From positions 1-24,207 of the forward strand of contig CAZGZR010000040.1 of NCBI GenBank assembly GCA_964529745.1: a DNA stretch of 24,207 nt, written 5' to 3'. Under the pieces are notes generated by a model. That model had not been told where the DNA came from and did no database searches. It saw only the letters and a program-made list of their open reading frames with translations. Source of the DNA: RBG-16-57-9 sp964529745 (GTDB lineage: Archaea; Thermoproteota; Bathyarchaeia; TCS64). The position numbers and the translations under genes are program-made. Within the stretch, counting starts at the first letter, position 1, and every line of letters begins with the position of its first letter. Shown here in pieces: positions 1-8,098 of the stretch.

Positions 1-1
1 G

Positions 2-196
2 GCCGAGGTTAGGGCGGGCAACATAGTCATCTGCAACGTGAGCCCCCTCGCCAAGCACAATATAGAGGACGTCAAACGCGGCATAAACGAGCTCAACGAG
101 TACGCCCAGCTCATCGAGGGCGACATAGCCCGCCTCGGAGAGGAAAGGGTTATCGTTACGCCGAAGAACATCAGGATCTGGCGGAGCCGGGACTAG
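2..196 (+). CDS. sepF: SepF-like cell-division protein, C-terminal part
   Basis: Only the last 64 codons are inside the window; the gene enters from the left. The visible protein reads GNIVICNVSPLAKHNIED, then KRGINELNE, GDIARLGEE and VIVTPKNIRIW. This order matches the C-terminal core of archaeal SepF (DUF552), the membrane anchor and partner of FtsZ in archaea that divide with FtsZ. In this family the Gly-Asp-Ile-Ala turn and the final 'ITP..V.I' strand are conserved. The N-terminal membrane-targeting helix lies outside the window and cannot be checked. The TAG stop overlaps the TAG stop of the opposing fttA gene in one CTAG. Assignment rests on motif resemblance over a short fragment. Confidence 0.8.
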   Translation, partial: AEVRAGNIVICNVSPLAKHNIEDVKRGINELNEYAQLIEGDIARLGEERVIVTPKNIRIWRSRD

Positions 197-2109
197 GCCA
201 GCCTGAAGGTGTCTAGCAGCCTCGGCGCGTGGCCCCGCACCTTACGCATCCTGGAAACGGTTCTGGCGAGGTTCTCACACTTCGATTCTTCGCCGTGGAC
301 CACGAATACCTTCTTAGGCTGCGGCCGCAGCCTGCGAACGTAGTTGACCAGCTGCCTCCTGTCGCTGTGCCCCGAGAAGCCGTGGACGGTGTGGACGCTC
401 ATGTCGATGTTTATGACCTCCATCTTGCCGTCCCTGCCGTACAGCTGGGCCGACCCCATCCCCGACTGCACTCGTTGACCCATGGTGCCGGTGACCTGGT
501 AACTGACGAAGATTAGGCCGTTCTCGTCGAAGGGCGCCAGGCGTTTGAAGTAGTCCAGCACCGGGCCGCCCTCCATCATGCCGGCGGTGGCCATGATTAT
601 GCATGGGCCACCCTCCACGATCTCGTCGCGGCTGTCGTGCTGCTTCACCACCGTGAAGTAGTCGCTCTCGAAGGGGTTGACGCCCTGCTTCAGTATCTGG
701 TCCCGTATCTCGTGGCTCAGGTACCCGGGGTACGCGGTGTGGATGCCCGTGGCCTCGCTTATCATTCCCTCTATGTAGACCGGCACCTCAAGCAAGTCGC
801 CGCTCTGCATGTACTTGTTTATGACCATGAGTATCTCCTGGGCCCTGCCCACGGCGGGCACGGGGATGAGCACCTTCCCGCCCTTGAGTATGTGGTTAGC
901 TATGCCGACGAACTCGGCGTCAGTCTCGTCGCGGCTGGGCGCCACGTTGTCGGGGCTCCCGTAGGTCGCCTCCATTATCAGCGTCTCCACCCTGGGGAAG
1001 TAGGTGGACGCCGGCTGCAGAAGCGCCGTCGGCCCGTACTTGAAGTCCCCCGTGTACACTATGTTGTGGAGACCCTTACCTATGTGGAGATGGACGAGGC
1101 TTGAACCTAGGATGTGCCCAGCGTTGTGCAGGGTAAGCCTCACGTCGGGGCTGACATCGGTCACGTCCCCATAGTCCAGGGGTATGGTGTGCAGTATCGT
1201 CTCGGATATGTCGTCTGTGGTGTACGGCGGCACGTTTCCCTCCTTCCGGGTCACGTCGATGTAGTCGCTCTGGAGGAGGGTCATAACGCTGCCTGTGGGC
1301 TCGCTGCAGTACACGGGGCCGCTATACCCGTATTTGTAGAGGTAAGGGAGGAACCCGCAGTGGTCCAGGTGGGCGTGGGTGATGACGACGGCGTCGAGGC
1401 TGTTCATGTCGAACTCCTCAACGTCAAGCCTTGGGTAGCTCTGGATGGGGCTCCTGCTGCCGGGGTTGATCCCGCAGTCGAGGAGTATCTGGCTCTCACG
1501 GGTCTTGACCAAGATGGCTGACCTGCCCACCTGCCTGCTGCCGCCGAGGAACGTCACCCTGACGTCCCCCGACTGCTGGTATATGGGCCTGAAGATGGAC
1601 TCACCCGTCTCCCTGAGGACCCGCTCCCTCTCCTTGCTCTTGCTGTAGAGGAAGCCCCTGATCTGCTTGATGGTCATGGACGGGATGGGCGGGGAGCGCA
1701 CGAAGTTGGGGCTCCAGTGAGTCTTCTTTATGATCTCCAAGACGTTTGAGCCACTCTTACCGATGGCGACGCCGGGCTTCTCGACCTCCAGGACCACCTC
1801 CCCCAGGGCGGGATCGAAGTAGGCCTGAACAAGGCCGGCATCCTCCAGTATGTCCTTGATTATGATCTCTGACTGAGCCTCAGGCATCCTCACGGAGGGG
1901 TCGCTTCGGATCACTATACGTTTCTTGATGATGCCTGCTATCTCCCCGACTATGTGGCCTCTTTCCTGCAGTATCTCGGGTTTTTGGCAGTATATAGCGA
2001 GCCTCGGCCCCTCGAACTCTATGCGAGTAATGCCCACCTCTGGGGGTATCTTGTCGAGTATCGCCTGCCTTATCTCCGAGTAGGTTAAGCCCTGCGTGTT
2101 TTCCCTCAT
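193..2109 (-). CDS. fttA: KH-domain beta-CASP ribonuclease, archaeal transcription termination factor FttA/aCPSF1
   Basis: This 638-residue protein has the full aCPSF1 layout. Two KH-like domains fill roughly residues 1-145, the second with a GKSG loop at 117-120. A metallo-beta-lactamase domain interrupted by a beta-CASP domain follows. Zinc-ligand motifs are visible: HAHLDH at 245-250, His332 in AGHILGS, Asp355 in TGDFKYG, His581 in GFSGHSD and His605 in VVHGE. In other archaea this enzyme ends transcription by cutting nascent RNA at U-rich sites and acting on RNA polymerase. It lies ten bases downstream of psmB on the same strand, so the two are probably co-transcribed; the same pairing is known in other archaea, for example Methanocaldococcus. 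ATG start with an AGGA purine tract just upstream. Length is normal for the family. Confidence 0.96.
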   Translation of the reverse strand: MRENTQGLTYSEIRQAILDKIPPEVGITRIEFEGPRLAIYCQKPEILQERGHIVGEIAGIIKKRIVIRSDPSVRMPEAQSEIIIKDILEDAGLVQAYFDPALGEVVLEVEKPGVAIGKSGSNVLEIIKKTHWSPNFVRSPPIPSMTIKQIRGFLYSKSKERERVLRETGESIFRPIYQQSGDVRVTFLGGSRQVGRSAILVKTRESQILLDCGINPGSRSPIQSYPRLDVEEFDMNSLDAVVITHAHLDHCGFLPYLYKYGYSGPVYCSEPTGSVMTLLQSDYIDVTRKEGNVPPYTTDDISETILHTIPLDYGDVTDVSPDVRLTLHNAGHILGSSLVHLHIGKGLHNIVYTGDFKYGPTALLQPASTYFPRVETLIMEATYGSPDNVAPSRDETDAEFVGIANHILKGGKVLIPVPAVGRAQEILMVINKYMQSGDLLEVPVYIEGMISEATGIHTAYPGYLSHEIRDQILKQGVNPFESDYFTVVKQHDSRDEIVEGGPCIIMATAGMMEGGPVLDYFKRLAPFDENGLIFVSYQVTGTMGQRVQSGMGSAQLYGRDGKMEVINIDMSVHTVHGFSGHSDRRQLVNYVRRLRPQPKKVFVVHGEESKCENLARTVSRMRKVRGHAPRLLDTFRLA

Positions 2110-2119
2110 TTTCCTGATC

Positions 2120-2752
2120 TCAGTTGTCTAGTATGGCCGCCTTTTCCTCAGGGGACAGCTCTCTGAACCCGGAGACGTCGATGACGGCTACGTCAAAGTT
2201 GTCGCCGCTGGCGACGTCCCGCTTCATGGCCGAGTCCACGGCCTTCACCACGATTGGTAACATCTCGTCCACTGTCGAGTCTTCTTTGTACTGGCTCTCG
2301 AGCACGCCGTACGCGAAGGGCGACCCTGAACCCGTGGAGACCATCTTCTCCTCGGTTAGGCTGCCGTAGGGGTCTAGATTGAAGACGTGGGGCCCTGAGT
2401 CGTCGAACCCGCCGACGAGGGCCTGCATGGGGAGGGGGTTGCCCACCTCGCGGTTGCTGAACAGCAGGTTGGAGACCAGTCGCGCGGCGGACTTCACCGG
2501 TATTGTCCGGTTCTTCTCTAGCTCGTAGAGCCTAGAGTTTATCCTGAGTATCTCGACCACCCGCTGTGCGACGGCGACGCCGCCGGCTATGGTCATGGCC
2601 AGGTTGTCGGTGATCTTGTAGACCTTCTTAGCGCGTTTGCTGGCCACGTAATTGCCCATCGTGGCCCTGGTGTCAGTCCCGAGAATGACTCCGTCTCTGC
2701 AGACGACTCCAACCGTCGTTGTTCCCTTGAGTATTTCTGTTTCTTTTTGCAT
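2120..2752 (-). CDS. psmB: 20S proteasome beta subunit
   Basis: This is a 210-residue archaeal proteasome beta subunit. A ten-residue propeptide ends in Gly10, and self-cleavage would expose Thr11 of the TTTVGVV segment as the catalytic N-terminal nucleophile. Other active-site residues sit where expected: Asp27 in GTDTRA (mature Asp17), Lys43 (mature Lys33) and Ser139 before GSGS. It forms the inner rings of the 20S protease; the alpha subunit is not in this window. A GGAG Shine-Dalgarno lies eight bases before the ATG. fttA follows after ten bases. A T-rich TATA-like element centred near 2817 in the shared intergenic region could drive it. The Cdc48 ATPase, a candidate unfoldase for the archaeal proteasome, is encoded 1.3 kb away on the other strand. 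Confidence 0.96.
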   Translation of the reverse strand: MQKETEILKGTTTVGVVCRDGVILGTDTRATMGNYVASKRAKKVYKITDNLAMTIAGGVAVAQRVVEILRINSRLYELEKNRTIPVKSAARLVSNLLFSNREVGNPLPMQALVGGFDDSGPHVFNLDPYGSLTEEKMVSTGSGSPFAYGVLESQYKEDSTVDEMLPIVVKAVDSAMKRDVASGDNFDVAVIDVSGFRELSPEEKAAILDN

Positions 2753-2827
2753 TTAGATTTCTCCTAAACAAGTAGTTAAGAGAGAGGTATCCTAGAAAGG
2801 AAGACCAAGTACTTTAAAAATGTGCCT

Positions 2828-2849
2828 CTTTATAAAGTGTTTCGAAACA
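2828..2849 (+). promoter_or_regulatory. TATA box and abutting 12-bp palindrome before G1P dehydrogenase
   Basis: CTTTATAAAG (2828-2837) is a self-complementary TATA box. It is directly followed by TGTTTCGAAACA (2838-2849), a perfect 12-bp palindrome. The expected transcription start would be near 2858, so the palindrome lies between TATA box and start site, where a bound repressor would block initiation. The binding role is inferred. The intergenic region (2753-2917) also carries a TATA-like element centred near 2817 facing psmB. Confidence 0.6.
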
Positions 2850-2917
2850 TGGCAAACACATATGTATCTTGAAGTTGAGTATGACTCGGATTATAGAAAG
2901 GTATTAGGAACTTGAAC

Positions 2918-3979
2918 ATGTCTGAGAGACACAACTCTATACACAGGATCGACCTCCCGAGGATAGTACTTTTGGGCGAGTCGGTTTTGGAGCAGCTCAG
3001 CCCTATATGCGATGAACTCGACATAGGTAAAACCCTGATCGTGACAGGCAAAACAACGTATAAGGTGGCTGGCAAGAGAGCAGAAGAGATTCTAAGATCG
3101 GAAGACGTTGACGCTGGATGTATATTCGTGGAAGACGCCACTCTCGAAACCGTGGACGCCGTGAACCACAAGGCGGTGGAGAAGGACGTTGACGCCATCA
3201 TCGGGGTGGGCGGAGGCAGAAACATCGACGTGGCCAAGCTCTCAGCATACAAGACAGGGAAACTGTTCATAAGCGTCCCCACCGTGGCCAGCCACGACGG
3301 CATAGCCAGCAGCCTGGCTTCTGTGAAGGGAATGGGCATGCCATACACGGCCAAGGCTGCCTCGCCCATAGCCGTAGTGATAGACAGCAAGATAATTGCA
3401 GAGTCCCCTTACAGGTTCACGGCATCGGGGTGCGGCGACATAATTTCCAAAGCCACTGAGGTCAGGGACTGGAGGCTCGCCCACGAGGAGAACGGCGACT
3501 ACTACGGCGGCTACGCGGCCAGCCTCAGCCTCATGAGCTCAGAGCACGTCATGAAGAGCGCCGACCTCATCAGGAGACGGACCCAGGAAGGCATCAGGAC
3601 CCTCCTCGAGGCGCTCGTCAGCTGCGGGGTAGCAATGAGCATAGCAGGCAGCAGCAGGCCCACAAGCGGCTCGGCTCATCTATTCAGCCACGCGTTGGAC
3701 ATGATAGCTGAAAAGCCTGCGCTTCACGGCGAACAGTGCGGAATGGGGATGATAATGATGGCGAAGCTCCACGACCTCGACTGGGGCGCGTATCGAGATA
3801 GCCTCAGCACTATAGGCGCTCCCACTACAGCAAAAGAACTCGGGATCGAGCCGGGCACCGTAATAAAGGCTCTCACCATCGCCCGCACCATCCGGCCTGA
3901 AAGGTACACGCTGCTTAACAGGATAAAGCTAGACCAGGAAAGCGCCAGGAACCTCGCCGAGTCCACCGGAGTAATATAG
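2918..3979 (+). CDS. egsA: sn-glycerol-1-phosphate dehydrogenase
   Basis: This protein reduces dihydroxyacetone phosphate to sn-glycerol 1-phosphate with NAD(P)H, the step that sets the archaeal stereochemistry of membrane lipids. The 353 residues show the iron/zinc alcohol dehydrogenase-like fold: a nucleotide-binding GVGGGRNIDVAKLSA segment (97-110), PTVASHDGIASS (121-132), Asp174 in SGCGDIISK, His254 and His258 in GSAHLFSHALD, and His270 in ALHGEQ. The Asp and two of the His residues are the expected metal ligands. The ATG at 2918 was chosen; an in-frame TTG two codons upstream (2912) is the alternative, and neither has a strong Shine-Dalgarno. The gene diverges from psmB and has a palindromic promoter. 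Length is typical for the family. Confidence 0.95.
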   Translation: MSERHNSIHRIDLPRIVLLGESVLEQLSPICDELDIGKTLIVTGKTTYKVAGKRAEEILRSEDVDAGCIFVEDATLETVDAVNHKAVEKDVDAIIGVGGGRNIDVAKLSAYKTGKLFISVPTVASHDGIASSLASVKGMGMPYTAKAASPIAVVIDSKIIAESPYRFTASGCGDIISKATEVRDWRLAHEENGDYYGGYAASLSLMSSEHVMKSADLIRRRTQEGIRTLLEALVSCGVAMSIAGSSRPTSGSAHLFSHALDMIAEKPALHGEQCGMGMIMMAKLHDLDWGAYRDSLSTIGAPTTAKELGIEPGTVIKALTIARTIRPERYTLLNRIKLDQESARNLAESTGVI

Positions 3980-4021
3980 GCCGCGATGTACCTGTCTATC
4001 GGCGCCGAGCCATGACTAATA

Positions 4022-4029
4022 TTTATAAC
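4022..4029 (+). promoter_or_regulatory. TATA box for cdc48 operon
   Basis: TTTATAAC lies 40 bases before the GTG start of cdc48, in the 85-base gap after G1P dehydrogenase. It predicts a transcription start near 4050 and a leader of about 15 bases. It makes cdc48, the winged-helix gene and fen1 a unit separate from G1P dehydrogenase. Confidence 0.6.
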
Positions 4030-4064
4030 GGGCTCCGTGTTCATGGAATTGAGAATCTCTTTAG

Positions 4065-6248
4065 GTGAAAGCACAGTTGACCAGCGTCCAGTTAAAGGTA
4101 TCAGAGGCGAAGCAGCAGCGAGACGTGGGCAGAAGCATAGCCAGGATGGACTCGGAGACCATGAAGACGCTGGGGGTGACCGTCGGCGACATCGTGGAGA
4201 TCGAGGGCAAGAAGCCGACAGCCGCCAAGGCCTGGCCAGCGTACCCGGAAGACCAAGGCCTTGGGATGATAAGGATAGACGGATTCATCCGGAAGAACTG
4301 CAGCGTCTCCATAAACGAGTTCGTGACAGTGAAGAAGGCAGAAGCAGAGTACGCCACCTCCGTCAAGCTCGCTCCTGTGGACATAAGGATAAGCGTAGAC
4401 AACGACTTCATCAGGTTCGTGAAGGACAGGCTCATCGATAGACCCGCGACCCGCGGCGACACCCTGCTCATAATGATGCTGGGCCACAGCGTGCCCTTCA
4501 TGGTGGTGAGCACCCGCCCCGCGGGCATAGTGAAGATCGCCCCCACCACCGAGATAAGCATCATGAGCGAGCCCGTTCCGGAGCTGGAGATGCCCAGCAG
4601 GACCACCTACGAGGACATAGGCGGCCTCGACGAGGAGATAAGGCGCATAAGGGAGATGGTGGAGCTCCCCCTCAGGCACCCCGAGATATTCCAGCGCCTG
4701 GGCATCGACCCGCCGAAAGGCGTGCTGCTCCACGGGCCACCCGGCTGCGGCAAGACCCTGCTAGCAAGAGCCGTCGCTAACGAGTCAGAGGCAAACTTCT
4801 ACGCCATCAACGGCCCAGAGATCATGAGCAAATTCTACGGAGAGTCTGAGGCAAGGATGCGCAAGATGTTCGAGGACGCCGAGAAGAACGCGCCCAGCAT
4901 ACTCTTCATAGACGAGCTGGACGCCATCGCACCCAAACGCAGCGAGGTGACAGGGGAAGTGGAGCGCAGGGTCGTCGCCCAGCTGCTGGCGTCCATGGAT
5001 GGCCTCAAAGGCAGAGGCCACATCATAGTCATAGGCGCCACAAACAGGCCCGACGCCATAGACGAGGCGCTGAGGCGCCCAGGCCGCTTCGACAGGGAGA
5101 TCGAGATAGGCATCCCAGATAGGGCCGGAAGAACCGAGATACTCCAGATACACACGAGAGGGATGCCCCTCGCCGAGGACGTGAACCTGCAACGGGTCTC
5201 AGAGATAACCCACGGCTACACCGGGGCGGACCTGGAGGCGCTCAGCAGGGAGGCAGCCATGAAGGCGCTGCGCCGGTACCTCCCCCAGATCAACCTTGAG
5301 GAGAAGAGGATACCTCACGAGGTCTTGGACCAGATGGTGGTGAACAACGCAGACGTGCTCGATGCTTTCAGGGAGATCACGCCCACGGCCATGCGCGAGG
5401 TCTATATAGAGTCTCCCAACGTCCCATGGGACGAGGTAGGCGGCCTAGAGGAGGTGAAGCAGAACCTCAAGGAGGCGGTGGAGTGGCCTCTGAAGAACCC
5501 CGAGAGGTTCACGCGCCTGGGCATAAACGCGCCCAAAGGCATATTACTCCACGGGCCGCCCGGCTGCGGCAAGACCCTGCTAGCCAGGGCTGTGGCCACG
5601 GAGAGCGAGGCCAACTTCATAAGCGTCAGGGGCCCCGAGATATTCAGCAAGTGGGTGGGCGAGTCCGAGAAGGCCATAAGGGAGATATTCAGGAAGGCAC
5701 GCATGGCGGCGCCCAGCATAATCTTTTTTGACGAGTTCGACGCACTGGTCCCATCCAGGGGCAGCGCAGCCGACAGCAGAGTCACGGAGCGGGTCATAAG
5801 CCAGCTCCTCACCGAGATAGACGGCCTCATCAGCCTCCAGAACGTCGTCGTCCTAGCTGCCACCAACAGGCCTGACATCATAGACCCCGCCGTCCTCAGG
5901 CCAGGGAGGTTCGACAGGAGAGTCTATGTGCCGCCGCCGGACATGAAGGCCAGGCTTCGCATACTGGAGATAAAGACCAAGGACATGCCTCTGGACGAGA
6001 CCGTCAGCCTTGAAGCGCTGGCCAGACGGATGGACGGCTACTCCGGAGCGGACATAGATTCCGTGGTGCGGGAGGCCGGGCTCTATGCCCTGAGACGCGA
6101 CACCGAGGTCTCCTCGGTGGGATTCGCAGACTTCGAGACCGCGATGTCGGACATAGGTCCGAGCATAACGCCTCAGGTGGAGAAATGGTACAGGGACAAC
6201 CAGGCACGATTCCAGGAGTCGGGTAAGCCGCCCATAGACATAGCGTAG
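4065..6248 (+). CDS. cdc48: Cdc48/VCP-type AAA ATPase (VAT-like unfoldase)
   Basis: A 727-residue protein with N domain (about 1-180), two AAA domains and a short tail. D1 has Walker A GPPGCGKT at 224-231 and Walker B FIDELD around Asp283/Glu284. D2 has GPPGCGKT at 497-504 and FFDEFD around Asp556/Glu557. RRPGRFDRE and LRPGRFDRR carry the conserved arginines. The N-terminal LKVSEA and RDVGRSIARMD segments match the double-psi barrel of VAT/p97. It unfolds proteins, probably for the 20S proteasome. The C-terminus ends PPIDIA, with no HbYX-type proteasome-docking motif. The GTG start is supported by the conserved N-domain beginning at residue 10. Ten bases separate it from the next gene. The two Walker A regions are almost identical at DNA level. 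Confidence 0.96.
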   Translation: MKAQLTSVQLKVSEAKQQRDVGRSIARMDSETMKTLGVTVGDIVEIEGKKPTAAKAWPAYPEDQGLGMIRIDGFIRKNCSVSINEFVTVKKAEAEYATSVKLAPVDIRISVDNDFIRFVKDRLIDRPATRGDTLLIMMLGHSVPFMVVSTRPAGIVKIAPTTEISIMSEPVPELEMPSRTTYEDIGGLDEEIRRIREMVELPLRHPEIFQRLGIDPPKGVLLHGPPGCGKTLLARAVANESEANFYAINGPEIMSKFYGESEARMRKMFEDAEKNAPSILFIDELDAIAPKRSEVTGEVERRVVAQLLASMDGLKGRGHIIVIGATNRPDAIDEALRRPGRFDREIEIGIPDRAGRTEILQIHTRGMPLAEDVNLQRVSEITHGYTGADLEALSREAAMKALRRYLPQINLEEKRIPHEVLDQMVVNNADVLDAFREITPTAMREVYIESPNVPWDEVGGLEEVKQNLKEAVEWPLKNPERFTRLGINAPKGILLHGPPGCGKTLLARAVATESEANFISVRGPEIFSKWVGESEKAIREIFRKARMAAPSIIFFDEFDALVPSRGSAADSRVTERVISQLLTEIDGLISLQNVVVLAATNRPDIIDPAVLRPGRFDRRVYVPPPDMKARLRILEIKTKDMPLDETVSLEALARRMDGYSGADIDSVVREAGLYALRRDTEVSSVGFADFETAMSDIGPSITPQVEKWYRDNQARFQESGKPPIDIA

Positions 6249-6258
6249 GTGAATAAAG

Positions 6259-6468
6259 ATGCAGTGGAAACTACTTCCCTCGGTCATCGTGGACACCCTC
6301 AAAAGGAACGGGGCCCTAAAGTTCGAGCAGCTACACAAGAACGCCAAGAAAAGGTTCAGCGATCTAAGCGAGAACGACCTCGAACACATACTCATGAAGA
6401 TGGAGATCCAGGGCCTCGTCAAGGTGTACCCCCTACCGAGAGGTAAGAAACGAATAGAGTTGGCGTAG
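6259..6468 (+). CDS. Small winged-helix protein in cdc48-fen1 operon
   Basis: This 69-residue basic protein reads as a single winged-helix domain: a first helix (LLPSVIVDTLKRNG), a second (KFEQLHKNAKKRF), a recognition-like helix (ENDLEHILMKMEIQG) and a short beta wing (LVKVYPLPRGKKRIEL). No metal ligands or extra domains are present. It starts with ATG after a GGTGA Shine-Dalgarno that begins at the end of the cdc48 stop codon. fen1 begins 11 bases after its stop, so all three genes are likely co-transcribed. I do not recognise a named family. The fold is inferred from the helix-helix-helix-wing pattern. It could bind DNA or act as a protein-interaction module with Cdc48 or the replication machinery. 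Confidence 0.8.
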   Translation: MQWKLLPSVIVDTLKRNGALKFEQLHKNAKKRFSDLSENDLEHILMKMEIQGLVKVYPLPRGKKRIELA

Positions 6469-6472
6469 GAGG
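6468..6472 (+). promoter_or_regulatory. Shine-Dalgarno fixing the TTG start of fen1
   Basis: GGAGG begins on the last base of the upstream TAG stop and lies seven bases before TTG at 6480. It is the best ribosome-binding site in this operon and supports TTG over later starts. Confidence 0.75.
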
Positions 6473-6479
6473 CATCGTC

Positions 6480-7514
6480 TTGGGCGTGAAGCTGGGAGAC
6501 CTCGTAGAGCCCCGGAACATCGCCATAGACGAACTCGCAGGCCGCGCCGTCGCCTTCGACGGCAACAACATACTCTACCAGTTCCTGTCTATAATCAGGG
6601 GCCGAGGCGGAGAGCCCCTCAAGGACCGCCACGGGAGGGTCACTAGCCATCTCAGCGGGCTGCTCTACCGGAACAGCAACCTCATGGAGGCGGGTGTCAA
6701 GATAGTCTACGTCTTCGACGGCCAACCCCACACGTTCAAATCCACAGTGATAAAGCATAGACGCGAGACCCGGAGAGAGGCGACCCAGAAATACGAGAAG
6801 GCCGTAGAGGAGGGCGACGCCGAGAAGGCGCGCCGCTACGGCCAGCAAGCCGTACTCGCCACCACGGACATCGTGGAGGACGCCAAGACCCTGCTCACAC
6901 ACATGGGCGTGCCGTGGGTCCAGGCGCCCGGAGAAGGAGAAGCTCAGACCGCCTACATGGCCACGAAAGGCGACGCATGGGGAGCGGCAAGCCAGGACTT
7001 CGACTCCCTACTGTATGGTGCCCCACGCCTCATAAGGAACCTCTCCATAACGGGCCGCCGTAAGCTGCCCCGGAAAAATGTCTACATTAAGATAGAGCCG
7101 GAGCTCCTGGAGTTGGAGAAGGTGACTCGGAGCCTGGAACTGTCCCGGGACCAGCTCATAGACGTGGGCATACTCGTGGGCACAGACTACAACCCGGACG
7201 GCATCAAGGGCGTGGGGCCCAAGACAGCGCTGAAGCTCATCAAGGAATACGGGACCCTCGAAGACGCGCTGCCCCACATAAATAACCCCGAATTCCCTCA
7301 CCCTGTCGAGGAGATAAGGGCGCTCTTCAAACACCCGCGGACTACCGACGACTACACGCTGGAGTGGAGGAAACCGGACACCGCCGCCATAATCGGGTTC
7401 CTCTGCGGGGAGCACAGCTTCAGCCAGAGTCGTGTAATGAACGCCATAGACAAGATGAATAAAGGCTACGCCAAGACCGGCAGCAATACAACGCTGGACC
7501 GGTTCTTCGGCTAG
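6480..7514 (+). CDS. fen1: Flap endonuclease 1 (FEN1)
   Basis: This structure-specific nuclease removes 5' flaps during Okazaki-fragment maturation and repair. All expected metal-binding acids are present: Asp27, Asp80, Glu152, Glu154, Asp173, Asp175 and Asp236. The helix-two-turn-helix GIKGVGPKTA is at 243-252 or close to it. Length is 344 residues, normal for the family. The TTG start is chosen because it gives the conserved N-terminus MGVKLGDL, in which Gly2 is part of the active site, and because GGAGG lies seven bases upstream. The C-terminus NTTLDRFFG is a PCNA-interacting (PIP) box with Asn where Gln is usual. It is the last gene of the cdc48 operon; the next gene begins about 47 bases on. 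Confidence 0.96.
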   Translation: MGVKLGDLVEPRNIAIDELAGRAVAFDGNNILYQFLSIIRGRGGEPLKDRHGRVTSHLSGLLYRNSNLMEAGVKIVYVFDGQPHTFKSTVIKHRRETRREATQKYEKAVEEGDAEKARRYGQQAVLATTDIVEDAKTLLTHMGVPWVQAPGEGEAQTAYMATKGDAWGAASQDFDSLLYGAPRLIRNLSITGRRKLPRKNVYIKIEPELLELEKVTRSLELSRDQLIDVGILVGTDYNPDGIKGVGPKTALKLIKEYGTLEDALPHINNPEFPHPVEEIRALFKHPRTTDDYTLEWRKPDTAAIIGFLCGEHSFSQSRVMNAIDKMNKGYAKTGSNTTLDRFFG

Positions 7515-7561
7515 AGGCTATACCCTTTTACATCGCGGTCCCAAAGTTCTCGGTGATCCAC

Positions 7562-8098
7562 ATGAAGGTTCTTGCCATACAGTCAAGCACCAACAGGGAC
7601 GGGTTAACCGCAACAACGGCCAAGAGGTTCCTGGAGGGAGCCGCGTCAGCGGGGCATGAGACGGAGCTGCTCCACCTCAACGACCACGTCATAAAGAAGT
7701 GCAAGGCATGCGACGGCGGATGGGGCCAGTGCAGACGGGAAGGCACCTGTATCCTCGAGGACGATTTCCAAGCCATACGTGAGAAGATAGACGACGCGGA
7801 CGCCCTGCTCTTCGCGACACCTGTCTACTGGTGGGACATAAGCGAGTCCGGTAAAACGTTTCTCGACAGGCTAAGACGATGCGAGACCCATAACGGCTTC
7901 ACTAGGTACAAGGACAAGGCGTCGGTGGGCGTCGCCGCCGCAGGTGGAAGCGGCAACGGAGCCGCCAGGGCTCTCTACCTGCTGGAGGAGTACCTCAAAC
8001 GCCTGGGCTTCAGAGCCTACGACCTCGTCACCGTCACCCAGGCGAACAAGGGCCACAAGCTCCCCATGCTGGTGGAAGCCGGGAGACGCGTCTCCTAG
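7562..8098 (+). CDS. NADPH-dependent FMN reductase / iron-sulfur flavoprotein-like
   Basis: A 178-residue flavodoxin-fold protein. An FMN phosphate-binding loop SSTNRDGLT follows the first strand (about residues 6-14). ATPVYWWDISESGKTFLDR matches the second flavin-contact region of the family. Four cysteines occur as C-x2-C-x6-C-x5-C (from CKACDGG to GTC). Iron-sulfur flavoproteins carry a similar four-Cys cluster site here, but usually with a shorter second gap, so cluster binding is not certain. The likely role is electron transfer or reduction of quinones or similar acceptors. The start is ATG after GGTGATC; a GTG three codons upstream (7553), about 26 bases from a TTTTACAT element, is an alternative leaderless start. 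The TAG stop is shared with the opposing gene through CTAG. Confidence 0.85.
   Translation: MKVLAIQSSTNRDGLTATTAKRFLEGAASAGHETELLHLNDHVIKKCKACDGGWGQCRREGTCILEDDFQAIREKIDDADALLFATPVYWWDISESGKTFLDRLRRCETHNGFTRYKDKASVGVAAAGGSGNGAARALYLLEEYLKRLGFRAYDLVTVTQANKGHKLPMLVEAGRRVS

Noticed and set aside
5853..6902. Long open frame on the minus strand opposite the end of cdc48 and the start of fen1
   Set aside because: It lies antisense to two clearly conserved genes, and its protein has low-complexity, shadow-like composition. It reflects GC-rich codon use on the other strand.
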